Positions 1-10,326 of a stretch of DNA of 64,000 bases are shown here, piece after piece. Source of the stretch: Cliona cf. orientalis (taxonomy: Eukaryota > Porifera > Demospongiae > Clionaida > Clionaidae); NCBI GenBank assembly GCA_963930775.1, contig OZ005689.1, positions 22,628,058 through 22,692,057 of the forward strand, given 5' to 3'. The number at the start of each line of letters is the position of its first letter. Position 1 is the first letter of the stretch. The notes under the pieces are model-generated. The model saw nothing but the letters and a program-made list of their open reading frames with translations, had not been told where the DNA came from and did not search any database. The translations under genes and the position numbers were made by a program.

Positions 1-66
1 TTTTTTGCATTTTTGGGTCAATCCACAAAAATATCAAACATTAGTACTCGCAAAAATTAGTTACCT

Positions 67-504
67 TACCGTATTGACTCTAATTTAATGGACATCTCTA
101 ATTATCCGGACACCATTTCGAAATATTTTTTTACCTCTAATTACACTGGACAGTCAATGAAGTTGAATTTTGTTATTCTAATTATCTGGACATCGTCGTT
201 CTAATGCAGACAGCTCGCGTGCACGTGGTACTGCTCGAGCAAATTTTGCAATGGACAGCTGCTTCTATCGTGGTACTAAAGGAGGCGAGTTGTTCTCTTC
301 CCCACCATAAACTGGGAGCTCCAGATACCGTCTCATTTTCTCAATCTCTGCAGCTGCTCAGTCACGTCCATTCGCATGCGTGAAAGCATGTTCTAATTCA
401 TCGGACACTTCGAATGCCAACTATTTTCGTGTACTCTAATTACAGCAGACATTGGCCAAAATAATTCTTTTTCTGGTGTCTGTTACATTAGAGGTAATAC
501 GGTA
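67..504. mobile_element. Palindromic TA-flanked MITE
   Basis: The ends are inverted: the left arm reads CCGTATTGACTCTAATTTAA and the right arm, reversed, reads CCGTATTACCTCTAATGTAA. Each is bounded by TA. Internal stretches repeat words such as CTAATTATCCGGACA. No intact gene is inside. It belongs to the group of elements in this window that begin TACCGTA and end TACGGTA, which look like non-autonomous Tc1/mariner-type elements (inferred from the TA target). Confidence 0.65.
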
Positions 505-789
505 TTTATGTAATGTAGTTATACATGTAGAGTATCGTGTGCGGTGAAAAATCCTGCATTTGTGACAGTGATGGTATGTAAGTTTTCTTTCTAATGTATC
601 CATCCTTCTTCCAGGGTGGGGTCTAGGCAGAGACCAACTTCTGACCTACAGGTATGACATTGTGTACATCACTGTTATACATATGTACAACCACAAAGGG
701 CAATAAAATGTACTACAGTGTAGATCGGCAGTGGGCAAGTTTGTACTGGGCTAGGCTGGTCACTTGCCCAGCCAGAAGGGTAAATAGGC
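505..789. other. No gene seen
   Basis: AT-rich sequence without coding signal or recognisable repeat. Confidence 0.5.
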
Positions 790-1073
790 ATTGGTATATG
801 TTACTATGGTAACAGTGTGTAATGTTAGTAAGACCAGCACATTCATAGTTAAGTTCTATTCACAAACTACATGTAGCTACCCTAGCCCACAATAATTTAA
901 TCAATGTACAGTGCCTATTGGTATACCTACCTTAGATGATTTCTACCAAGCTCTAACTACGAAATCATCTACAATATACTTAATTCTTGAACATGACTTA
1001 ACTATGGATGCTCTATTGGAGAATGGTCTTAGTGATCTTAGATGTTGTTACCATAGTAACATATACCAAGGGG
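790..1073. repeat. Palindromic repeat ending in GTTACCATAGTAACA
   Basis: The left end TTGGTATATGTTACTATGG is the inverse of the right end CCATAGTAACATATACCAA. Related single ends lie near 1,728-1,755 and 42,608-42,640. This suggests a small foldback or MITE family. The open frame overlapping it begins with GTG and has no recognisable domain. Confidence 0.55.
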
Positions 1074-2040
1074 GCAGCTCTGTTTTGTTAGTTTGTAAAC
1101 ATGACTTCACCATAGATAATAGAGGAGGGAGGAGGGATTGGAAATGCTCGTATGTGTATACGGCGGATGCTCCTGACAGTCACGTGACTCTATCAAAAGT
1201 TCACAAATTGCACAATTTCGCTACACCGCAAAGGCTGCACTTAGAGAGAGTCTTTGTGCATTGTAGCCGAGTCGCCCGAGGTCCTGAAGTCAAAAGAAGA
1301 AAGAATCAGGCACCTTTTCTGAGTAGGTGGGCTGCCATTTGGCCTTCTGGTATTTTCCTGGGACCTGCGAGCGGTGTAAGCCTTTGTTAAACGCCTCGAT
1401 AGATCCAGCATCAGCCAAAGAGTGCTAATGACGACCTGAAGTACAATGCTTCATTATAAAACAAGCGCAACAAGGACCAAACAAGCTCAGGTAAGTTCAA
1501 TCTGAGTATGACTTGGGCTGTTAATAAAGCTCGCAGACCCCAGTGCTATCCCCAGAAAGCTCGCGGATGCTTCTAAAGCACATGGTAGGCAGCCACAGAC
1601 ACTGCCCAATCACTCTCACTTCCAGTTCTATCGCTGACAGCGGAAGAAACTTTGTATACGAGGTAAAACATAAAAAAGACCATTCAAACTCGCTTTCAAT
1701 TCTTGGTTTAGCCATAATACTAGATACTGTTACCATAGTAACATATATCAATTGTGTATAGTAACAGAATCACCTTTCTAGTTAACTCTCCAACAAAGGT
1801 TATCAGATCTAACTAGGCATATTGATGTTGGTGCATGGGTATGACGACACATAAAAATTTTCACTGGATAAAATTCCACCAAACCCAGCTACCCTTTTAT
1901 TGCAGAAAAAGTGGAAAAATTTTTTATCAATGCAGTAAGGTCGCCATATTCTCTATATAATATTGAAGAAATGTTTCTCCTAACGAAAATTTCTACCTAT
2001 ACGGTGCATACAAAGGAGTACAACCAACAGTAAAATATAA
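1074..2040. other. Intergenic, no gene seen
   Basis: It contains one more GTTACCATAGTAACATATA end near 1,728. Short frames on both strands lack codon bias, domains or splice context. Confidence 0.5.
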
Positions 2041-2480
2041 TCTAAATGAAGGTCATTGAGCGTGAAACAGCTAGAATCAAAGCACTAGAAACTGCCCAGC
2101 TTCTTTTAAACAGGGACCTGATTGGTTATAAATAACTTGCATGCCCACTTGGTAATCTTACTTTCTCTGTTCTCTCTATCCTAATATTGCCAACACCACA
2201 CAGTACACCTGACAAGGATTTAATTAGTGTTTCTGCTACTATAGGCCCCGCCCTGTTTGTGAGTGGCTGGTTTGCAAAAATGCTGACAGCTGCAAAAGTG
2301 GTTTGCAGTACAGTAGTAGCTCTTTGGCTTCCCACAATCAGCTCAGCTCAGAGACATACACCTAGTGGTTGAAATCTACTCTAGTGCAAAGGAGTAAAAC
2401 TACAGTAATCCAGCTAATAATTATTTTTCATCCAGAAAGGTCATTGAGTACGAACTAACTGTAAGCACTAGTAAACTGTC
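2041..2480. repeat. Dispersed repeat segments
   Basis: A phrase near AAGGTCATTGAGYRYGAA followed by CTGYCCAGCTT occurs at about 2,043, 2,438 and 4,038. The segment 2,225-2,310 (GAGTGGCTGGTTTGCAAAAA) recurs at about 28,567-28,655. Function unknown. Confidence 0.5.
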
Positions 2481-2500
2481 CAGCTTGATTGGTACATTAC

Positions 2501-3655
<1,155 letters not shown>

Positions 3656-4033
3656 CTAGAGCTCTCTAGAGCACATACCCGCTCTCATTACATTGCATCT
3701 GAGCCGCCTAGGGTTAAGAACTGCAGCATATGCTTGTTGACAATCTTAGCCTACATAATATTGTGTTGGATTGTATGCATGAGCAGTGAGCAGAAAGCAC
3801 ATAATTATGGCCTGCAGTAGGGTGCGTGGCCAATAAAAATGCCATATTTTTTACACTCATGGGCCTTGCCAGCAATTCGAAGCATAATGGACAATTTCAA
3901 AAAACATCTTATACATACAGTCACTTAAATTAGATGCATGCCTAGATCTCCTGATCTGGCAATTTTTGTGCAGACAAACAGACAGACAGGCTCTAAACTG
4001 ATTCCTTTACCCCTTCTGCATGCATGCGGGGTA
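3656..4033 (+). mobile_element. Dispersed CTAGAGCTCT..GGGGTAA element, short copy
   Basis: It starts CTAGAGCTCTCTAGAGCACA and ends in GCATGCGGGGTAA. Longer copies lie at 25,414-26,037, 26,646-27,045, 42,017-42,560 (inverted) and 47,326-47,824. There is no coding capacity. The palindromic CTAGAGCTCTCTAG start and the GC-rich hairpin-like end are shared by all copies. Confidence 0.55.
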
Positions 4034-4259
4034 AAAAAAGGTCACTGAGTATGAAATAGCTATAACCAAAGCACTGTATAAACTGCCCAGCTTCTTTCAA
4101 ACAAGAAAATGAAAACTGTGTGGATAGGACACATCACTTCAGTTAAGCCCTGCATGCAACTTACATGCTCTTATGGTACTGTCTATAAACACCAGCCAGC
4201 CTGCACATGTAATGCTATAATTATATTACCTACAAAACTTTAATTGGGATACATGAGAA

Positions 4260-4450
4260 TACCGTAAATCGCGAATATTTTGTTGTTAAAATATTTTCGG
4301 ACAGCCTGGCTTATACGAAAATTGAACGCACGAAAATACATGCACAATATTAACGATAATGCGGTACAGGGTCGTTTGTCCGAAAATTATTTAGCGTGAA
4401 AATTAATAGCATGAAATATTTTAGACACGAAATATTCACGAATTACGGTA
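4260..4450. mobile_element. Short TA-flanked palindromic MITE
   Basis: The left end TACCGTAAATCGCGAATATTT mirrors the right end, which finishes AATATTCACGAATTACGGTA. It is the same TACCGTA superfamily as 67-504. Confidence 0.7.
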
Positions 4451-4485
4451 CATGGTGGAATGCACCCCCACTAAGGTCTTGCAAC

Positions 4486-5020
4486 TACCGTATAGCAGGA
4501 AATTTTCGAGGGTAGCAATTTTCGCGGATGTGGGATTTTGAACTTTTTTGCGTTTTAATTTTCGAGTATCAGCCCTGAGACAAAGCCACACCCCCAAATT
4601 GGATGCAATGAAAACCACGCCCCTCTTCTTTCACACGCGCGTGCAAATCATATATTATGCATAGCAGATAGTGTTAAATACGAGCTAACTATGTCTGAAC
4701 TAAGAAGCTGTGTTGTGGAGGCGATGATCCGTGGCTACCACGAGTATCAAAGCATTTGAGAGGCTGAAGTTGGAGAAAATCTGACATGTATCCGAGAATC
4801 CGGCAACGTCCATTACCCCTACATTCCTCGTTCAAGGTGCTAGTTAGCTAGAGAAGCAAAACGTGTCATAAGACGGCGTTACTTGCACGTGACGTTACTG
4901 ACATCAACAGTGCTAGCGCTGGCTTGCTATTTAATTTCAAGGTATAAAATTTCGCGGATTCACCCTGATCCGCGAGAACAGCGAAAATTGATGCCCACAA
5001 AAATTTCCCGCTATACGGTA
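4486..5020. mobile_element. TA-flanked palindromic MITE carrying host gene fragment
   Basis: The arms TACCGTATAGCAGGAAATTT and AAATTTCCCGCTATACGGTA are inverted copies with TA at each end. The same arm sequence, with a different interior, bounds 20,256-20,475. The centre is not palindromic and contains a coding-like segment (4,691-4,826), so this looks like a Pack-MITE. Confidence 0.7.
4691..4826 (+). pseudogene. Captured 5' fragment of a HIRAN-like protein gene
   Basis: From an ATG at 4,691 the frame reads MSELRSCVVEAMIRGYHEY, then QSI, a TGA stop, and continues EAEVGENLTCIRESGNVHYPY. The pattern RGYHxYxxxWE..GE.L.C.RE.GN resembles the start of HIRAN-like proteins common in invertebrates (recalled family pattern, not searched). 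The stop falls where that family has Trp, so TGG to TGA is the simplest explanation. It lies wholly inside a MITE, so it is inferred to be a transduplicated exon with no present function. Confidence 0.5.
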
Positions 5021-5818
5021 GTTTGTTGGCCCATGACCCCCTCTCATCATTGACCTACCCTATGATTCACCCATTTTCCACTGGTATCAGCATTAAAAAC
5101 TTCAGTTACTAGCTAGGTGATTCCCAATAAAAATAGAGTAGTTACAGTTGGATTGAAATACCCAGAGGGCATGCATGCCTTTAGTCTTGCACCAGGATGT
5201 GCATGCTTGTGTATAAAGTAAGAAGGTGCTTTTGTAAGGTAAGTAAAATCATTCACATCAGCAAGTGTTTTGTTCAGAGCAAAAGGGGCTATAGGTACAT
5301 GCAACTTCCCCTCCTCCCTGCTACATCACTAATGTGTACATGTACATGCACCGTATTTATTCGAATAGATGCCACACCCTGATTAGTAGCCAGCCTTGAA
5401 TAGTAGCCCACACAGGGAGCTCTGCAAATTTTGAATTTTCTAAAAAAATGCCTGAGCATGTACATAATATTATGTACAAATGTCATATACATGTACAGCT
5501 GGTACAGTTGCTTTGCTATCTACAATACAAGTAGTCAATAATCGGCTTACTGTGACAGCTACTATTATAGATGACTACGGTAGCTACTGCAAGTATGTGA
5601 TGATCATTAACTATCACTAAACCTTTGCTGGGATGATTGTTGTAAACAGGAGGTTCTTTTTTGGGAGATTCAGTTTGTCTCTGTCTTCTCATCCGCAGGC
5701 CCTTTGAGCAGGAGAGGAAAGGACCTGGGATGAGGCTAGATGGAAGACAGAGAAAAGAGGACGAGGCCATATTATTAATATCCCGCAACCCCCCCCCCCT
5801 CGATGGTTTACATCACCC
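5021..5818. other. Intergenic with repeat fragments
   Basis: A single TACCGTA-type end lies near 5,350 (ACCGTATTTATTCGAATAG). Otherwise AT-rich with a C-tract near 5,790. No gene seen. Confidence 0.45.
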
Positions 5819-5824
5819 TAGTTA

Positions 5825-8562
5825 CAGTGTGTAATTTAAGGCTTGACATTTGCTTGGCCAAGATGGCCAATCAGAGGAAGAATTGGTTGGTCGTTTTCAA
5901 TTTTGGTCGGTCATAAGAATCACTGCATACACAAATTAAATTAAATTTTGCATTATTACATTAGTGATAATATTATATAATATTGCATACGAAAACATTG
6001 TGTAACTATAACTGATTAGCATGTAATGATTATGACAAAGTACACACAGTCACTGCCTCCTTCATTAAGATTCGGAGTCTGAGTCTGACTCAATATCTAT
6101 CCAGCTGTCCCAGCTTTGAAGTAAACTGTCAGATTCAGCATCAGAATTCGACTCTGCATCAGAAACTTGTTCACTCTCGTGTGTGTCTGAACTAGTAGAT
6201 GCAGCCGAAACTTTGTGTTGTTTATACTGAGCTCTCGGTCTCTGGTTGGGTCGGCGCAGTTTGTCTTTCCACCATAAATCGATAGCATGATCGGGGTTGA
6301 ACTCTTTCAAAGGAACACCCGCAGTAGACACAATCAGTAAGTCATCCAGAGTTTGATTTGAAAGTTGAGTTCTCTTGGTAGATTTGATGACATTCACTTG
6401 AGAGAACACTCTCTCAAGTGTTCCATTCGACACTGGTAAGGAAAAAAGCAGCTCCACTAGCGTTAGAGCGTTGGCCCACTCAGTAGAAACTGGTGCATGA
6501 AAGAGACGCCACCATACACCCTGGTAGCTCAGTGTTGAGAGAGAGATATATTGGCATGCGTATTGTAACATAGCATCAAATTCTGTATGTATTTCCTCTA
6601 TATCAGCACCAGCACCTTGTAGTGGAATTGTAAATTTCTGTACAAGGTGGTCAATAGCTTCCAGAGGGTCCTTTTCATTGAGGGCCTTTTGCCATCCCTG
6701 TGTTGCAAGGATGAAGATGATATCTCTCAAACATTGGAGGTCTGACCATGCTAGCCTTGATTTGATGTTGTTCTTGATTAGTGTGCAGTATTCGACATGG
6801 TGGTTTTCGAAGTGTGTCTCTGCTGTGTCAAAGTTTTTTAATTGCTGAGCCTGGTAGATTGTATTCTCACCTTCCTTCGAGCATTTTTTGACTGTAGCTA
6901 CATATGTTGGCCATTGCTGTAGTGGTGAAGATTCTAGCTTTTCCAACTCCTTTACTGACTTCAACAAGCCAGTGAGGGCAGCGAGTATGTCTAGGTTGTC
7001 TTGTTGCATCACCTTAGAAAGAGAGACACATGGAGTGAGAAGATCAACAAAAATGGCACAACCTAGGATATATTTGGCATTTGTCCACTGCCTGTAGTAG
7101 CCTAGAATCTTTGCTCGGTCCGTAGACTTGAAAGAATGATCTTCAGACATGGCAGCAAGATGATTAGTGTAAGCACCGTATCTAGACAGAACACGCTTCA
7201 TAGCATTCCATTTGTGCCCAATCCACCTTGAGCCGCAAGCCCTGATTGGCTTTGATCCACCGTCCACCAAAGCAAGGCACTCCTTTAGGTCAGCTATGAC
7301 TTCTTCCAGTTGCCGACACTTTTTAGGTGATTTCGAGTATAGCAAGTATAGATTGAGGAGCATACCATCTACTGAATCAAAGTACGTTGTCTTTAGAGCA
7401 TCTTTGATAGCAAGTTCCAGCCTATGTGCCAAGCACCACATCCAAAACATCCATGGAAGCTTTGCCTCTACAAGACCTTTCAAGCCACCACCAGCGATAT
7501 TAGCTGAAGCACCATCTGTGCCAATCCCCACTAGCCGAGTACATTTCTCGCTATCGATCGCTTCGATTCCCAGACTCTGGAGCAATTCCTGCAGCATATC
7601 AAACATCCCTTGACCAGTAACTGTTGATGGTCTCATAATCTTGAAATGGCTGGTTCTGGTAGACACTTTCTCATTAGTTCCATCTTTATCAAACCAGACA
7701 ACAAGCACAAGTTCATTGTCCACATTGCCGGCATCAGTCGAACCATCTAGTAGTAGAGAGAAGAACTTAGCTTTTCGAAGGTTTTCAACTAATTCCTTCC
7801 TTATGGCTTCCGCAGAGTAGTGTACGAACGAACTTCCCGCTGTCTGAGTGCGATAGTTCGTGCCTAGGTCGACTCCATGTTTAGTCTCCAGCTCACAAAT
7901 AGCAGGATATTTGCGAAAGGATAGCTTCTCTCTTGCCACAAAATAGGCTATGTCGAATTTCTTCCGGAGTCGCTCTTTCTCGTCGTCAGGTAGAGTGCTC
8001 AGTGCCATAGCAATGGGGGCATAGGAGTAGCAGCTTTTGCCCTCGGCCTTTGCGCTCTCTTGTTTCAACAGAGACATCGCGTGATCATGCTGGTCGCTGT
8101 GGGCGTGGTCACGTATGTTGCTCGTGCGTACGGAGTCGGCACCGACGATCCAGCGATCACTGAAGTTTCTTCGGTGCATGATCCTCGATCGAAACCTCGT
8201 ACAAACGCTACATTTCAGCCTTTTCACCACCTTTTTTCCGCTCTTGATCTCCGATTCGCAGTCTAGCCAGGTAACAGTCTTCAGCTCCTTGTCGAAGTCC
8301 TCCCGCCATTTTCGGTAGGTTGTTACAGCAACTTTTCTCTTTTTTGGCGTTTGTTCAGAAGCGGAAGAACTCGCTCGTTTCATAACGCTTGCTAGTATAG
8401 CTAGAAATAGACTATTACAATAAACTGTACGCAGTACTTAGCCTATACGACTTTAGCTCGCTAGACGCTAGGACAAAGTGGCCGACCACGTGCTAAGTTG
8501 ACCGGTCATTCTAAATAAACGTACGGAAATTGGCCGATGGCCGGCAGTAAAATTACACACTG
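5825..8562 (-). mobile_element. Complete hAT-type DNA transposon
   Basis: The element has 13-bp inverted ends (CAGTGTGTAATTT at 5,825; its inverse ends at 8,562). Subterminal GGCCAATC/GGCCGATGGCC-type motifs lie inside both ends. TAGTTA directly flanks both ends (5,819-5,824 and 8,563-8,568). hAT elements usually make 8-bp duplications, so the 6-bp match is either a variant or two edge substitutions. The single internal gene is an intact transposase, so the element may be autonomous. Confidence 0.88.
6065..8383 (-). CDS. hAT-family transposase, ZNF862/C17orf113-like
   Basis: An uninterrupted 772-aa frame with a true ATG at 8,383, ending TAA at 6,065. Order: a basic N-terminus with a PKKRKV nuclear signal (about residues 13-18); a TTF/BED-like zinc finger around CSVCTRF...HSDQHDHAM (about 58-103); the RNase-H-like core with LLDGSTDAGN (about 214) and GIGTDGASANIAGG as acidic catalytic regions; a WCLAHRLELAIKDAL C-x2-H motif; a GSRWIGH tryptophan site; and the C-terminal hAT dimerisation block SLPVSNGTLERVFS...KSTKRTQLSN (about 655-690), which supplies the last acidic residue. 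The C-terminus is Ser/Asp-rich. All expected hAT hallmarks are present without stops, which suggests recent activity. It sits inside its own terminal repeats as the only gene. Confidence 0.92.
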   Translation of the reverse strand: MKRASSSASEQTPKKRKVAVTTYRKWREDFDKELKTVTWLDCESEIKSGKKVVKRLKCSVCTRFRSRIMHRRNFSDRWIVGADSVRTSNIRDHAHSDQHDHAMSLLKQESAKAEGKSCYSYAPIAMALSTLPDDEKERLRKKFDIAYFVAREKLSFRKYPAICELETKHGVDLGTNYRTQTAGSSFVHYSAEAIRKELVENLRKAKFFSLLLDGSTDAGNVDNELVLVVWFDKDGTNEKVSTRTSHFKIMRPSTVTGQGMFDMLQELLQSLGIEAIDSEKCTRLVGIGTDGASANIAGGGLKGLVEAKLPWMFWMWCLAHRLELAIKDALKTTYFDSVDGMLLNLYLLYSKSPKKCRQLEEVIADLKECLALVDGGSKPIRACGSRWIGHKWNAMKRVLSRYGAYTNHLAAMSEDHSFKSTDRAKILGYYRQWTNAKYILGCAIFVDLLTPCVSLSKVMQQDNLDILAALTGLLKSVKELEKLESSPLQQWPTYVATVKKCSKEGENTIYQAQQLKNFDTAETHFENHHVEYCTLIKNNIKSRLAWSDLQCLRDIIFILATQGWQKALNEKDPLEAIDHLVQKFTIPLQGAGADIEEIHTEFDAMLQYACQYISLSTLSYQGVWWRLFHAPVSTEWANALTLVELLFSLPVSNGTLERVFSQVNVIKSTKRTQLSNQTLDDLLIVSTAGVPLKEFNPDHAIDLWWKDKLRRPNQRPRAQYKQHKVSAASTSSDTHESEQVSDAESNSDAESDSLLQSWDSWIDIESDSDSES

Positions 8563-8568
8563 TAGTTA

Positions 8569-8817
8569 TATTCTAATTTTATCACACTCTATAATAATAC
8601 TATCATAGAGTCGGTAGACTCTATAAGTAGGATGGCCCGGACACTCCATATATACAATTCATTGCAAATACCCAAATATCAATATCTCAAAACAGATAAC
8701 TTTGTGAAATTTTCAAAATCAGAATCTCCAGCAAATTGTCTATCTAATAAGACCAAAATCATTCATCAAAACAATTATACATGCAAGAACCAGATGTTAA
8801 AAAAATGCCATTGGTCA
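8569..8817. repeat. Dispersed repeat fragment
   Basis: The segment from about 8,590 (ATAGAGTCGGTAGACTCTATA onwards) recurs at about 41,006-41,200, and its first part recurs inverted near 52,505-52,555. It is non-coding and probably part of the MITE family described at 9,440. Confidence 0.55.
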
Positions 8818-9060
8818 TTCTTTCTTTCTTTCTCTCTTTTTCATTACCAGGGCTAACTCAAGACTGCCTTGATCGCTCATCTTAGTTTGAGTATAAATCC
8901 ACTCCATTTTGTAGCACGCAGTGCAGTGGCACACTAATATTCCGTTATCTTGACAGCTACGTAGTCATGGGTGTGTACGGTGCATTAACGACTGGGTGTG
9001 TCCGAGATACGCCATTTGCATGCTCAGAATGAGTTGCCATGGTGAAGTGATATGACCGTA
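8818..9060 (-). mobile_element. SINE-like repeat, 3' part
   Basis: On the minus strand this reads ...GGATTTATACTCAAACTAAGATGAGCG... and ends in a short (GAAA)n-type tail. The same unit, longer, is at about 36,150-36,595 and 52,030-52,365 on the plus strand, each with an AGAAAGA-rich tail. The tail and shared 3' half suggest a retroposed SINE, truncated here. Confidence 0.5.
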
Positions 9061-9439
9061 GTCAGCGGCGTGCGCCACAGCATCCAGCAAGCAAGCTAGC
9101 TAGCTACGCACACGCTAGCTAGCCTCTTAGCTATGTCAGTGCGAGCGCTAGCACTGGCTAGCAGCTAATTAAGCTAATAGCAACCGTTCTTCGAGCTTGG
9201 CAAGCCCCTCAGCAGTCAGCCAGCTCAGTGACAAAGATAGTGGTAGCTACTACCGAAGAGTCTCATGGCAGCTTCTTTGTCATGCCACTATGTGGATTGG
9301 CCAGGCACAGGAACGTGAGGGGCGTGGCTACAAATTTTGCACGCACGCGCAAACTTCGCACCTCCCATCTTCTATTGATGGACTATTGAGAGTTGAATAA
9401 ACAAACCATGTAAGATGGCACTGCTAAATTACGCTGAGA
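9061..9439. other. No gene seen
   Basis: GCTAGCTAGC-rich sequence with no recognisable feature. Confidence 0.4.
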
Positions 9440-9845
9440 GCAATAAAAAAAGAACAGAAACAAGTATAAAAACAATTGAATAAAATTGAAGGATGAAGTA
9501 GGGATGGCAGGGTCAAAAAGTACACAAACAAGATTTGTACGATAATTACATCCACTATACATCCCTACGCTTGCTTTTTGAGTAGCTATATAGCAATGTA
9601 TGGGGTGCAAAAATAATGCGACTGAATCAAAGCTGATCGACTATCCTGAGCCATAGGTAGGGGACATTTTCTCCCATATGCACATCAAGAACACTCATTG
9701 ACACAAACAAGTCGACAACAATAATCGAGAAAAGCAAGCGTAGGGATGTATTGTGGATGTGATTATCCCTACATATCTTGTTTGCGTACTTTTTGACCCT
9801 GCCATCCCTACTTCATTCTTCAATTTTATTCAATTGTTTTTATGT
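9440..9845. mobile_element. Palindromic MITE, GCAAGCGTAGGGATG family
   Basis: The left arm (AATTGAAGGATGAAGTAGGG ... TACATCCCTACGCTTGC) is the inverse of the right arm (GCAAGCGTAGGGATG ... CCCTACTTCATTCTTC). Fragments or copies occur at 34,527-35,430, 41,205-41,300 and 50,262-50,640. Confidence 0.7.
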
Positions 9846-9960
9846 GTATTAGGTATTATACCTGGCAATTTCAGGGAGGGGGAATCCCAGGGTGGCCCCC
9901 TCTGTATTAATCCCTGATAATATGAGACTTCCAAACATGGTATGTAGTGCAAGCTTTATG

Positions 9961-9973
9961 CACTGTTAAAATT
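9961..9973 (+). repeat. Putative left terminal inverted repeat
   Basis: CACTGTTAAAATT, matched by the inverse at 23,802-23,815. GTGTA motifs follow within 150 bp (near 9,977, 10,001, 10,040 and 10,067). Confidence 0.5.
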
Positions 9974-10326
9974 CCCGTGTAATAACAGCACTAAAATAAG
10001 GTGTAGTTTTGATGTCCCAAAAGTGACTATTCAATGAAGTGTAAAAACTACGATTCAGATTGAGTGTACTCTTAACACTTGATTATAGAGTATCTTTTAC
10101 ACTTGTGGTGCTAATTTAGCATACCAGAAGGTGTCACTTCTAAACTTGCTGTGGTAAAAATGAATGTATTATAATGGTGTCAAAACAAGAATAAACCAAT
10201 GAAGCAAGAAACAAAATGAAACTGTATAGAATAAACTTTAAAGTATCCATAACAAAAAAAAAAAAAAAAAAACCAAAAAACTGTCCATAGCCTATATACA
10301 ATAAAACACTAGCCTAGCATCTTACT

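Noticed and set aside
911-1390. 159-codon plus-strand frame
   Set aside because: Begins with GTG, not ATG, has no domain, and its first half overlaps a palindromic repeat.
7212-7613. Plus-strand 133-codon frame
   Set aside because: Antisense to the hAT transposase.
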